Below are positions 43,878 to 50,437 of a DNA stretch of 64,000 nucleotides, piece after piece; positions within the stretch are counted from its first letter, which is position 1, and the number at the start of each line of letters is the position of its first letter. Both the position numbers and the translations under genes were made by a program. This DNA comes from a virus, in the IMG/VR virus record IMGVR_UViG_3300020446_001892, positions 1 through 64,000 of that record, one strand, 5' to 3'. Below the pieces are notes generated by a model. That model ran no database searches. It had not been told where the DNA came from and saw nothing but the letters and a program-made list of their open reading frames with translations.

Positions 43878-43884
43878 TATTTAA
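43878..43884 (-). promoter_or_regulatory. TTAAATA box, 4 nt before hemE ATG
   Basis: The geometry matches the leaderless late starts, with a weaker first base. Confidence 0.3.
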
Positions 43885-43914
43885 TGACAGGATAAAAATT
43901 ATTATATTGAGCTT

Positions 43915-44103
43915 TTATTTTTTGACACATTCTATATTGTCAATGTTGCTCTTTTTAAATTTGCCTTCAATATAGATATTAGGTGGGTTGCCATCTATAA
44001 ATTTTTGTTTTGCAATACTGCAACTAAAATAAGTACCCATTTTAATTTCCATGTCTATTTCTGGAACCCCAGAAATTGAAAGTACAAACACCAACCAATA
44101 CAT
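43915..44103 (-). CDS. Small possibly exported protein (62 aa)
   Basis: A short hydrophobic N-terminus (MYWLVFVLSISGVPEI) could be a signal or anchor, followed by a polar chain with two Cys. It overlaps the 66-aa gene by one base. No family recognised. Confidence 0.45.
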   Translation of the reverse strand: MYWLVFVLSISGVPEIDMEIKMGTYFSCSIAKQKFIDGNPPNIYIEGKFKKSNIDNIECVKK

Positions 44104-44303
44104 TAAAAATCTCCGTCCATACCATTGATTGTATAAGTTTTACCTTTATATCCCGCATCCATTTTTTCTTTATCGGACATTTCTTCTGCATCTTTACGTG
44201 TACGAGGGTTAAATTTTTTCTCCTGCTTCAAATCCTCTGAAGCATTTGAATCTTGGGAACCTGAGACTATACGTTTCAGAATCTTGCGACCTAGTCCTAG
44301 CAT
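44103..44303 (-). CDS. Small charged unknown protein (66 aa)
   Basis: A basic amphipathic N-terminal helix (MLGLGRKILKRIV) precedes a highly charged chain. Its first 95 bp lie inside the 3' end of the DNA ligase gene in another frame. Existence is supported mainly by tight packing with the 62-aa gene. Confidence 0.45.
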   Translation of the reverse strand: MLGLGRKILKRIVSGSQDSNASEDLKQEKKFNPRTRKDAEEMSDKEKMDAGYKGKTYTINGMDGDF

Positions 44304-45552
44304 CAGCTCTAATCTCTACTAAAGAACCAATGAGGTTATCACGGTTAGCCCAGAACTGATCACGCTGACTGTCAGTGAAACCACTTCCACAGTTAAGGTG
44401 ATAATTGTATCCATCGTCTTCTCCTTCTACTATTACGGCACCTAGTCTTCCTTCGTTACGTCCTGTGCCTTCTTCAACTGCAATCACATTAAGTGATACT
44501 TCAATAAATGGCTTTGCTTTAAGCCAACTATGTGTTCTTTTGCATTCGTATGGTGCGTTAGGATCTTTGATCATAACCCCTTCATAACCACCGTCTACAG
44601 CCGCTTTATTAAGCTCTACAAAGCGGTCTTGTCCTTGTTGGGTATCTAAGTCCACATCTTCCCAATCAAGTGTTTGTACGTGTTTTAAGACGTCTGTATT
44701 TTCATTTACCCAAGCCTTAACTGCTTGGCTTCTAAAAGACTGAGGTTTATCCCACAAACCTTTTTTGAATTCAGATAGTGGGCACATGTCAAACAAATGT
44801 AAAACTGCATCCTCTGATTGTTTACCATCTTTACGATGTACCTGTTTCATAAGGTCTTGAAAGTTTGCACTCATAACTTCACCATCTAACACTAGATCAT
44901 ATGGTGGTTGTTTGTCTTTAACTACTGTTTCTATTTCTGATATAATATGACCAAAGTTATGAAACTGTTTGCCGTTTCTACTAAACATTTCTACTTTACA
45001 TGCTTGCTGATGGCTTGTATCACCTCTAATAATCGTAATCACTCTTACACCATCTAGCTTAACTTCAACTTGCTTTTTTCCAACCATTTTCTTTTCATGA
45101 TTAGCACTATCATGTGCAAGAGGACAAGTAAAAATTGGAATACTATATTGAGGGAATTCTTTTGCAATCTTGTTTACAGTTTTTTCTGATACTCCACAAC
45201 GTAAATCCTTAATTAAGATACGTCTGTAGAAAGTATTCCATTGTTCTGTAGTAGCTACACCCATTGCAAGTTCTATTGCATCACGTGCCGCATGTCCTGT
45301 AAGTTCTCTGTTAATAAGTTGTTCTGCAAGTGTTTTAAAATTTGTCCACGATAATCCTTGACCAGTAAGTACATCATTTCTTTCTGGTACTTGTTTTACA
45401 CCGAAAGTTACAAGTGGATCAAGTGCCATTTTGACACCTTCAAAAAATTCATCTAGCCCTTGTTGCATTGCTACTTTTAGTATTGCTTCTTTAGCTAGTC
45501 TTGAATTATTCTCTTCTAATTGATCAATTATTTCTTGTGGTTGTGTTCTCAT
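44209..45552 (-). CDS. ATP-dependent DNA ligase (447 aa, T4 gp30-like)
   Basis: Seals nicks during replication and repair. The adenylated lysine is Lys165 in VEVKLDGVR (motif I, KxDG). Motif III (LDGEVM), motif IV (YEGVMIKD) and motif V (WLKAKPFIEVSL) follow. The helical N-terminal domain (1-130) and a C-terminal OB fold complete the enzyme. A sigma70 promoter and AGAGAGG precede it, so it is probably early. Confidence 0.95.
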   Translation of the reverse strand: MRTQPQEIIDQLEENNSRLAKEAILKVAMQQGLDEFFEGVKMALDPLVTFGVKQVPERNDVLTGQGLSWTNFKTLAEQLINRELTGHAARDAIELAMGVATTEQWNTFYRRILIKDLRCGVSEKTVNKIAKEFPQYSIPIFTCPLAHDSANHEKKMVGKKQVEVKLDGVRVITIIRGDTSHQQACKVEMFSRNGKQFHNFGHIISEIETVVKDKQPPYDLVLDGEVMSANFQDLMKQVHRKDGKQSEDAVLHLFDMCPLSEFKKGLWDKPQSFRSQAVKAWVNENTDVLKHVQTLDWEDVDLDTQQGQDRFVELNKAAVDGGYEGVMIKDPNAPYECKRTHSWLKAKPFIEVSLNVIAVEEGTGRNEGRLGAVIVEGEDDGYNYHLNCGSGFTDSQRDQFWANRDNLIGSLVEIRADARTRSQDSETYSLRFPRFKCFRGFEAGEKI

Positions 45553-45580
45553 TGGTGCCTCTCTAATTAATTATGTCTAT

Positions 45581-45609
45581 ATAATAGCACCAACAAATGC
45601 ATTTGTCAA
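45581..45609 (-). promoter_or_regulatory. sigma70-type promoter TTGACA-17-TATTAT for DNA ligase
   Basis: -35 is at 45604-45609 and -10 at 45581-45586, immediately after the tRNA-Cys gene. Confidence 0.75.
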
Positions 45610-45616
45610 CCTAAAT

Positions 45617-45690
45617 TGGACACCTAGGCCGGACTCGAACCGGCATACACGGAGTTGCAGTCCGTTGCATAACCATTCTGCCACTAGGTG
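45617..45690 (-). tRNA. tRNA-Cys(GCA), CCA encoded
   Basis: The cloverleaf is complete: acceptor CACCTAG/CTAGGTG, anticodon loop with GCA, T-arm GGTTCGAGTCC and an encoded 3' CCA (45617-45619). It lies 1 bp after tRNA-Trp, so the pair is co-transcribed. Confidence 0.95.
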
Positions 45691-45691
45691 T

Positions 45692-45766
45692 TGGCATAGG
45701 TGGAAGGAATCGAACCCTCTCTTTCAGGTTTGGAATCTGACGTGCAACCATTGACACTTCACCTAC
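45692..45766 (-). tRNA. tRNA-Trp(CCA), CCA tail encoded
   Basis: Acceptor GTAGGTG/CACCTAT pairs with one G-U, the anticodon loop TTCCAAA gives CCA, and the T-arm is GGGTTCGATTCC. One A-C mismatch closes the anticodon stem. The gene begins at the last U of the upstream terminator tract, so its expression requires read-through or processing of a leader transcript. Confidence 0.92.
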
Positions 45767-45802
45767 AAAAAAAGCCCCTAAACAATTTCTTGCTAGGGGC
45801 TT
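45767..45802 (-). terminator. Intrinsic terminator between leader peptide and tRNA-Trp
   Basis: AAGCCCCTA/TAGGGGCTT (9 bp, 13-nt loop) is followed by seven T residues on the minus strand. It is a strong rho-independent terminator lying between promoter and tRNA genes. Confidence 0.88.
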
Positions 45803-45828
45803 CTAAATAACTTTTTTAAAAAGTCACG

Positions 45829-45888
45829 TCAAGACATACCCCTGGGCGTAGGAGAACACCAAAATTGTAATGTATTAGTCTTGATCAT
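45829..45888 (-). CDS. Leader peptide with adjacent Trp-Cys codons (19 aa)
   Basis: The frame MIKTNTLQFWCSPTPRGMS starts 8 nt after an AAGGA ribosome-binding site. TGG-TGT (Trp, Cys) are codons 10-11 (45861-45856). TCAAGAC and GTCTTGA flank the frame and can pair. AGGGGT (45843-45838) near its end can pair with GCCCCT of the terminator's first arm (45800-45795). With tRNA-Trp and tRNA-Cys directly downstream, an attenuation role is proposed. It could instead be a short RNA of another kind. Confidence 0.55.
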   Translation of the reverse strand: MIKTNTLQFWCSPTPRGMS

Positions 45889-45916
45889 GTATCTATTCCT
45901 TCTTTATTATCTATTT

Positions 45917-45945
45917 ATAATAGCACCTTCAATTGACTTTGTCAA
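45917..45945 (-). promoter_or_regulatory. sigma70-type promoter TTGACA-17-TATTAT for leader/tRNA-Trp-Cys unit
   Basis: -35 is at 45940-45945 and -10 at 45917-45922. A consensus late box TATAAATA (45912-45919, minus strand) overlaps the -10, so both early and late polymerases may use it. Confidence 0.8.
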
Positions 45946-46102
45946 CATCTTTTTTATCAATATTTCCTTTATGTCCACAATGTGGACAAAAGAACGTAAA
46001 TCTTTCTATGCATAACTTGTCTTCCATAGTTGCATATGTAAACCAATTATTGCATTTATTGCAGGTCAAATGCCAAATTATTTCTTTGACTGCATTGAAC
46101 AT
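45929..46102 (-). CDS. Zinc-ribbon protein (57 aa)
   Basis: CNKCNNWF and CPHCGHKG form a two-knuckle zinc ribbon. ATG 46102 is chosen because the longer frame runs through the tRNA-Gly gene. TATAAATA ends 4 nt before it, predicting a leaderless message. Function unknown; nucleic-acid binding is plausible. Confidence 0.6.
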   Translation of the reverse strand: MFNAVKEIIWHLTCNKCNNWFTYATMEDKLCIERFTFFCPHCGHKGNIDKKDVDKVN

Positions 46103-46106
46103 AAAG

Positions 46107-46114
46107 TATTTATA
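46107..46114 (-). promoter_or_regulatory. Consensus late box TATAAATA, 4 nt before ATG 46102
   Basis: TATAAATACTTTATG lies between tRNA-Gly and the zinc-ribbon gene. Confidence 0.5.
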
Positions 46115-46117
46115 AAC

Positions 46118-46191
46118 TGGAGCGGTATACCGGATTCGAACCGGTGACAAGAGCTTGGAAGGCTCGCATGTTACCACTACACCAATACCGC
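46118..46191 (-). tRNA. tRNA-Gly(TCC), CCA encoded
   Basis: Acceptor GCGGTAT/ATACCGC, anticodon stem GAGC/GCTC with loop CTTCCAA (TCC), T-arm CGGTTCGAATCCG and an encoded CCA (46118-46120). Confidence 0.96.
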
Positions 46192-46200
46192 AGTTTATAT

Positions 46201-46560
46201 CTATTCGTGTTCGCCACCTGGATCATTAGGATCTAATTTTACTTTTTTTCCATTGATCCACATGTTCTGTCTTGTGCGGCTTTGTGTGTGATATCCGTCT
46301 TTTAAAAAGAAAGTAGGTTTTTTATTTGCAACTTCAAACGTACCTACGGTAACTGCAATAGCACCTAATAGCATGACGTGAGCTATAGCACTTACCCCAA
46401 ACACAAAAAAACTACCTACGTAAAAACTGAATACAATACACCACATCCAAGCTAGTACTTGTAAAACCATGTGTCTTGCATGTAGGTCTGGAATGTGTCG
46501 TAACGGATTTTTTTCTGCATTCATTACAGAATTCCAACTGTCATATACAAATTCTCTCAT
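46201..46560 (-). CDS. Two-span membrane protein (119 aa)
   Basis: ATG 46560 (MREFVYDSWNS) is preferred to 46572. Two hydrophobic helices (VLQVLAWMWCIVFSFYVGSFFVFG and AHVMLLGAIAVTVGTFEVA) are followed by a polar tail ending in PNDPGGEHE. It lies between tRNA-Thr and tRNA-Gly. Function unknown. Confidence 0.6.
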   Translation of the reverse strand: MREFVYDSWNSVMNAEKNPLRHIPDLHARHMVLQVLAWMWCIVFSFYVGSFFVFGVSAIAHVMLLGAIAVTVGTFEVANKKPTFFLKDGYHTQSRTRQNMWINGKKVKLDPNDPGGEHE

Positions 46561-46582
46561 TTTATTCTCCAAAAAGTTTCAA

Positions 46583-46658
46583 TGGTGCTGGCACACGGAC
46601 TCGAACCGCGGACCTACTGATTACAAATCAGTTGCTCTACCAACTGAGCTATGCCAGC
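46583..46658 (-). tRNA. tRNA-Thr(TGT), CCA encoded
   Basis: Acceptor GCTGGCA/TGCCAGC, D-arm GCTCAGTTGGTAGAGC, anticodon stem ACTGA/TCAGT with loop TTTGTAA (TGT) and an encoded CCA (46583-46585). Confidence 0.97.
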
Positions 46659-46678
46659 TTTCTATACTTATCCTAAGA

Positions 46679-47119
46679 TTATTTTTTAAATCTTAAAGTA
46701 TATTGCTTACCGTCACTATAAAAAGTGACTGTTGAATGACTATAAACTTCTTCAGATACTTCGTTATATCTTGTGAAATCTTGACACTTTCTTTCTTGTC
46801 TGTAGCCAATAATAGTTTGCTTATTTTTTTTCTTATCAGCGGCAATCATTCCACCAATAACTGCACCAGCGGCTGCTCCGTTGTCTTTTTTCGTAACACC
46901 TTTGCCAATTAGTCCGCCAATGATCATTCCGCCAAGCACATCTCCTGCACTTGCGCCACCCCCTGTATCGCCATAAATTGGAACATCTACCCAATTACAA
47001 ACTTGTTCACTATAAGGGATTCTTTTGATTACCTGTTTATAATGATCTTGTACAGTTTCCGCTATGGCAGGAGAACATCCTGCTAAACTTATTAAACATG
47101 CAACTAGAAATTTTTTCAC
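46679..47119 (-). CDS. Glycine-zipper outer-membrane lipoprotein-like protein (146 aa)
   Basis: The signal peptide ends in lipobox LAGC (Cys15). A glycine-zipper segment (GGGASAGDVLGGMIIGGLIG, then GAAAGAVIGGMIAA) resembles the 2TM glycine-zipper of SlyB/RcpA-type lipoproteins. It may alter the host outer membrane, for instance in exclusion or lysis timing. It is linked head to tail with the 96-aa gene upstream. Confidence 0.72.
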   Translation of the reverse strand: MKKFLVACLISLAGCSPAIAETVQDHYKQVIKRIPYSEQVCNWVDVPIYGDTGGGASAGDVLGGMIIGGLIGKGVTKKDNGAAAGAVIGGMIAADKKKNKQTIIGYRQERKCQDFTRYNEVSEEVYSHSTVTFYSDGKQYTLRFKK

Positions 47120-47410
47120 CTATTCCTCCTTTAAAATTTTAATTGCTTTGAGTCTATCATATCTAAAACTTCTAAATCCTTTAGACTCGATTGCCCATAC
47201 CGCAACTACATTATCATGCTTTTGTGTACTTTCTTTCTTAGGATCTGGAAAATACTTTGCCTGTAGTGTGCAAGGCATCACTCTTTCATCACCATCTAAT
47301 TTAGTAAAGGTGACTTCTACTACTTCATTATGAAGTAATTCAATTAGTTCATCTCGTGTTGGTAGCCCTTTTTCTTCTGCTACAAATTTTTCAATTGGTC
47401 CTGTTACCAT
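47120..47410 (-). CDS. DUF2693-like small protein (96 aa)
   Basis: The core VVEVTFTKLDGDERVMPCTL and the end KGFRSFRYDRLKAIKIL match a phage family I associate with DUF2693. ATG 47410 is preferred because GAGGAG lies about 8 nt upstream; the longer frame (47425) contains this site as codons. Function unknown. Confidence 0.6.
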   Translation of the reverse strand: MVTGPIEKFVAEEKGLPTRDELIELLHNEVVEVTFTKLDGDERVMPCTLQAKYFPDPKKESTQKHDNVVAVWAIESKGFRSFRYDRLKAIKILKEE

Positions 47411-47421
47411 AAACGCACTCC

Positions 47422-47583
47422 TCATAATTCTTCTAATATTCCTAAGCCTTCTGCGGCAATCAAAAAGAAGCCAGCTAAGACAATGTTACCCATTACAAGC
47501 ATTACGCCTGCAATAATCCTTACAGCACTTTTTACAAGACTTATATAAAAATGCTTTTTTGAAACGTCAACTGGTTCAGCCAT
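47422..47583 (-). CDS. Small membrane protein (53 aa)
   Basis: The frame encodes a short polar N-terminus and two hydrophobic stretches (AGVMLVMGNIVLAGFFLIAA). Its ATG overlaps the clpP stop (TAATG), showing translational coupling to clpP. It could anchor or regulate the protease, but that is speculation. Confidence 0.6.
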   Translation of the reverse strand: MAEPVDVSKKHFYISLVKSAVRIIAGVMLVMGNIVLAGFFLIAAEGLGILEEL

Positions 47584-48170
47584 TATCTTTTCTCCACAAC
47601 TTTATCAGCTAACCCATAATCCACTGCTTCTTGTGCAGACATAAATGTGTCACGATCCATATCTCGTTCAAGCTCTTCATATGTCTTGCCTGCCGTATTG
47701 TGTTTTACATAAAGCTCAGTCAGCATAGTTTTCATTTTTGTTATTTCTTTATATTGAATCTCAATATCGCTTTGTTTACCTCCTGCACCACCACTTGGTT
47801 GGTGAATCATTGTTCTACTGTACGGAAGTACTACACGTTTTCCTTTCGTTCCTGCTTGAGCTAAGAAACTACCCATCGAACATGCCTGTCCAAGCACAAT
47901 CGTTCTTACATCTGGTTTAATATATTGCATAGTATCATATATAGCCATTCCAGCAGTTATAATTCCACCAGGTGAATTAATATACAAATTTATATCCTTT
48001 TCAGGATTTTCGCTTTCAAGGAAAAGCATTTGTGCAACAATTAAGTTTGCAGTAACGTCTTCAACAGGACCGTTCAACATAACAATTCTATCCTTAAGCA
48101 AACGGCTATAGATGTCATAGCTACGTTCTCCTCTAGATTCTTGTTCAACAACCATAGGCACTAAAGGCAT
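47583..48170 (-). CDS. clpP: ClpP serine protease (195 aa)
   Basis: Proteolytic chamber subunit of Clp. Catalytic Ser98 (QACSMGSFL), His123 (MIHQPSGG) and Asp174 (DRDTF) are all present, and NSPGGI forms the oxyanion region. Full length without a long propeptide. It can pair with the phage ClpA encoded at 2.6-4.8 kb or with host Clp ATPases. It belongs to a chain of small genes from about 48.6 kb. Confidence 0.96.
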   Translation of the reverse strand: MPLVPMVVEQESRGERSYDIYSRLLKDRIVMLNGPVEDVTANLIVAQMLFLESENPEKDINLYINSPGGIITAGMAIYDTMQYIKPDVRTIVLGQACSMGSFLAQAGTKGKRVVLPYSRTMIHQPSGGAGGKQSDIEIQYKEITKMKTMLTELYVKHNTAGKTYEELERDMDRDTFMSAQEAVDYGLADKVVEKR

Positions 48171-48361
48171 TATTTTACCTCCACTAATGGTTCAGAAGTA
48201 CTAGTATCATGCCAGTCGCCGTTTTCCATAAATCTGCGTGTTGTAGTTTCTTTAACAAACATTCCATCACGTTTTCTATATGTAATAAATTCTTGCTTAA
48301 CTACTCCTTTAGTATCAGCTTCAAAAGCACTTACTAAAGGTCCTTCTAATTTACTATTCAT
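48170..48361 (-). CDS. Small unknown protein (63 aa)
   Basis: A beta-rich, charged protein ([23 protein letters not shown]) with no family recognised. AAGGAAG precedes its ATG and its stop overlaps the clpP start by one base. Confidence 0.6.
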   Translation of the reverse strand: MNSKLEGPLVSAFEADTKGVVKQEFITYRKRDGMFVKETTTRRFMENGDWHDTSTSEPLVEVK

Positions 48362-48585
48362 TTTCTTCCTTCCTTTAGAACAAAACTATCAGGTCCTGGC
48401 GTTGTGAATTCCATTCCAAACGCATCGCCTACATAAACTCTGCCATTATATTTCATGAATATTTTATTTGTAGCCATATAAACATTCATAGATTCTTTTA
48501 CTTTAAAATTGTCTACCTCTGCTTCAACAACTTTATCATTATTTGTGCATGTTACCATACATTTATTATCAAATACTTCTTTCAT
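48358..48585 (-). CDS. Small unknown protein (75 aa)
   Basis: A beta-rich small protein with two N-terminal Cys and no membrane segment. It is the first gene after the promoter at 48631-48659, so it heads the clpP early unit. Function unknown. Confidence 0.55.
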   Translation of the reverse strand: MKEVFDNKCMVTCTNNDKVVEAEVDNFKVKESMNVYMATNKIFMKYNGRVYVGDAFGMEFTTPGPDSFVLKEGRK

Positions 48586-48812
48586 TTTCTCCCTAACAGT
48601 TTTAAATTTAAAACAAAGTTCTCTACCATTAGTTTAACACATGTAGCTTTCAAAGTCAACACATTATCTTCCAATTCTGCCATATGCATAGCCATAAGAT
48701 TAAATGCCTCTTCTTCAGAAATATTCAGTTGACCCCAATCTATAGGATCAACTGAATCACATTCTTTTGCAAGTTCAGCAATTAGTCGCCAGTTTTTAGT
48801 GTACTGGACCAA
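48582..48812 (-). CDS. Small helical protein with probable TTG start (76 aa)
   Basis: The frame extends to 48884, but AGGAG lies 7 nt before TTG 48812, whereas the ATG codons further up have no site and overlap the upstream gene extensively. The protein is helical and acidic (KNWRLIAELAKECDSVDP, EEEAFNLMAMHMAELEDNV). Function unknown. Confidence 0.5.
   Translation of the reverse strand: MVQYTKNWRLIAELAKECDSVDPIDWGQLNISEEEAFNLMAMHMAELEDNVLTLKATCVKLMVENFVLNLKLLGRK
48631..48659 (-). promoter_or_regulatory. sigma70-type promoter TTGACT-17-TAAACT ahead of the clpP unit
   Basis: -35 is at 48654-48659 and -10 at 48631-48636, inside the preceding helical gene. Confidence 0.6.
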
Positions 48813-49038
48813 TTGGCTTCTCCTGCCCGTTTGCATACTGCCAATGAGTGACATCACCAGTAAGCCAATATCGCTTACATTCACTTAGAAAAATATGCAT
48901 GCCTTTCCAAGTCTTTCCGTCTTCATCCATATACAAACCTTCAAAAGTACCCTTCCAAACTCCACACGGTTCAAAATAGTACCATAGAGGACGCTCTGCA
49001 TCAGGCAAACCATCCTCTATATTATTCCATTCACTCAT
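48796..49038 (-). CDS. Small aromatic-rich unknown protein (80 aa)
   Basis: Many Trp/Tyr (WYYFEPCGVWKGTFEGLY, WLTGDVTHWQYA) suggest a DUF551-like compact fold, as in other phage proteins starting MSEWNNIEDGLP. GGAG precedes the ATG. Function unknown. Confidence 0.6.
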   Translation of the reverse strand: MSEWNNIEDGLPDAERPLWYYFEPCGVWKGTFEGLYMDEDGKTWKGMHIFLSECKRYWLTGDVTHWQYANGQEKPIGPVH

Positions 49039-49544
49039 ATAATCTCCTTTACATTAATTGGTGTATAGTTAATTTGTTCTACACTTACACACTTGTATGG
49101 TCCTTCTGGAGAAGGATTACTATGTATGTGTCCATGTACATTTGTTAAATTATCTTTCCACCTATGTGTTTCTTGTAAAGTTGTTATATGCAATGGCGTA
49201 TGACTAAGCACAAGTCCAGGTAATTCTTTCCATAAACTAATGCTTTTGAAGAACGGTGCAAGAAATTTAGGATTATCATGATTTCCTAAAATTAAATGTT
49301 TGGTACCATTTAATTTTACAAAATTTTCCTGCATCCACTCTACTTTGTTATGACCAAAAAGCACATCTCCTAAATGGTAAACAATATCGTTAGGTTTGAC
49401 AACACTATTCCAATTGTCTATCATTGTAGAATTCATCACTTCAACATTAGGAAATTGCCTACAAGGCTTACCTGAGTAATCGTTAAACCTTAATATTGCT
49501 TCGTGATTAAAATGCGTATCACTTATTACCCATGTGTCTTTCAT
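49035..49544 (-). CDS. Calcineurin-like metallophosphoesterase (169 aa)
   Basis: The metal-site motifs are SDTHFNH, YHLGDVLFG and LILGNHDNPKF, then LSHTPLHI and NVHGHIHS, in the order of small phosphoesterases (YfcE/phage lambda PP type). ATG 49544 has GAGG at a good distance. Substrate unknown; nucleotides or phosphoproteins are possible. It has its own early promoter. Confidence 0.88.
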   Translation of the reverse strand: MKDTWVISDTHFNHEAILRFNDYSGKPCRQFPNVEVMNSTMIDNWNSVVKPNDIVYHLGDVLFGHNKVEWMQENFVKLNGTKHLILGNHDNPKFLAPFFKSISLWKELPGLVLSHTPLHITTLQETHRWKDNLTNVHGHIHSNPSPEGPYKCVSVEQINYTPINVKEII

Positions 49545-49573
49545 GATGTGCCTCATACCTTAACTGTAAATAC

Positions 49574-49602
49574 AGTATAAGACAAAGTTACACTAAAGTC
49601 AA
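49574..49602 (-). promoter_or_regulatory. sigma70-type promoter TTGACT-17-TATACT for the phosphoesterase
   Basis: -35 is at 49597-49602 and -10 at 49574-49579. Confidence 0.75.
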
Positions 49603-49620
49603 CCGTTATTGGTAAATTAA

Positions 49621-49812
49621 TTAATGAATAGTTTCCTCTGCGGTCACATCAACCCCAAAATGTGTTTTACATAAACTTACAATAACCTCAGGAACCAAAT
49701 CTTCTTCTTTGCCTTCTGGTATAAAGAGTCCTTTAAGTTCTCCCTTATTAGAAATAATTAGACCCCAATCGTCGTCTTCTAGGCTTTCTTCAAATGTTAT
49801 CATCTCGCTCAT
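49621..49812 (-). CDS. Small acidic unknown protein (63 aa)
   Basis: ATG 49812 (MSEMITFEESLEDDDWG) follows GAGGAG by about 10 nt and is preferred to the frame start at 49854. The pattern DDDWGLIISNKGELKGLFIPEG is, as I recall, common in T4-like marine phages. Function unknown. Confidence 0.6.
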   Translation of the reverse strand: MSEMITFEESLEDDDWGLIISNKGELKGLFIPEGKEEDLVPEVIVSLCKTHFGVDVTAEETIH

Positions 49813-49837
49813 TGTAGACTTTCTCCTCTTGGATATA

Positions 49838-50437
49838 TTATTTTTCATCTTCACTTACTTTTTTACTTATCATTTTGTGGATGCCTGGATTGATTTCTAA
49901 TGCATGAGGCATAAAATGATGTCTAATATAATTTCTCCTAAACCCAGTGTCATCATTACTAGGATCAACAAGATAAGGAACATTATGCATATGAGCCCAA
50001 AGTTCAAAATCACGTTTTCTTGTTTTTCTAAAAGGCCTAACAATATGATTTCTACGATACGGAATAATCTTCCCCTCACCATGTAATGAACTAAACAACC
50101 AAGTTTCTACACAATCATCTAAATGATGACACGTAATGATAGGATAATCATTATGTCTTTCTAAAAAATTGTATCTTTTTTCTCTCCAATAATCCTCTCT
50201 ACTTCTGCCTGGAGGTATAGTGCCTTTTGTATAATCATGAAAAAACTCTAGGTCATTATCTCTACAATATTTTGTTACAAATGCATGAGCATCTTCAGCA
50301 TGTGCAGTACCATGATGAAAATGATACACAGTAATTTCATGATTTCTTTTCAAAAAATCTAATGCGGACATGCTATCAACTCCGCCACTTACAGCCACAC
50401 CGATCTTACGTGGCAATTTTCCTTGCAATTTGATCAT
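49838..50437 (-). CDS. TilS-like PP-loop ATPase, catalytic domain only (199 aa)
   Basis: The N-type ATP pyrophosphatase loop SGGVDS is at residues 17-22. TCHHLDDCVETWLF, IVRPF and DPSNDDTGFRRNYIRH are TilS blocks for tRNA-Ile(CAU) lysidine synthesis. The C-terminal tRNA-recognition domains of bacterial TilS (430 aa) are absent, but short TilS forms exist. It may modify tRNA-Ile or another substrate. It overlaps the 236-aa gene by one base. Confidence 0.82.
   Translation of the reverse strand: MIKLQGKLPRKIGVAVSGGVDSMSALDFLKRNHEITVYHFHHGTAHAEDAHAFVTKYCRDNDLEFFHDYTKGTIPPGRSREDYWREKRYNFLERHNDYPIITCHHLDDCVETWLFSSLHGEGKIIPYRRNHIVRPFRKTRKRDFELWAHMHNVPYLVDPSNDDTGFRRNYIRHHFMPHALEINPGIHKMISKKVSEDEK

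Noticed and set aside
43915-43960. TTGACA at 43,937 as an early promoter for hemE
   Set aside because: TTGACA at 43937-43942 lies beyond the hemE 5' end on the minus strand's downstream side of the 62-aa gene, and the sequence 17 bp away (AAATAA) is a poor -10, so I did not list it.
45803-45945. Known riboswitch class (SAM-II, SAM-V or glutamine type) upstream of the tRNAs
   Set aside because: I compared the conserved cores as I remember them with this RNA and found no match. A covariance-model search would be decisive; a significant hit would replace the attenuator hypothesis.
46103-46177. Upstream extension of the zinc-ribbon gene
   Set aside because: The extended frame translates through tRNA-Gly(TCC); the ATG at 46102 just after TATAAATA is far more likely.
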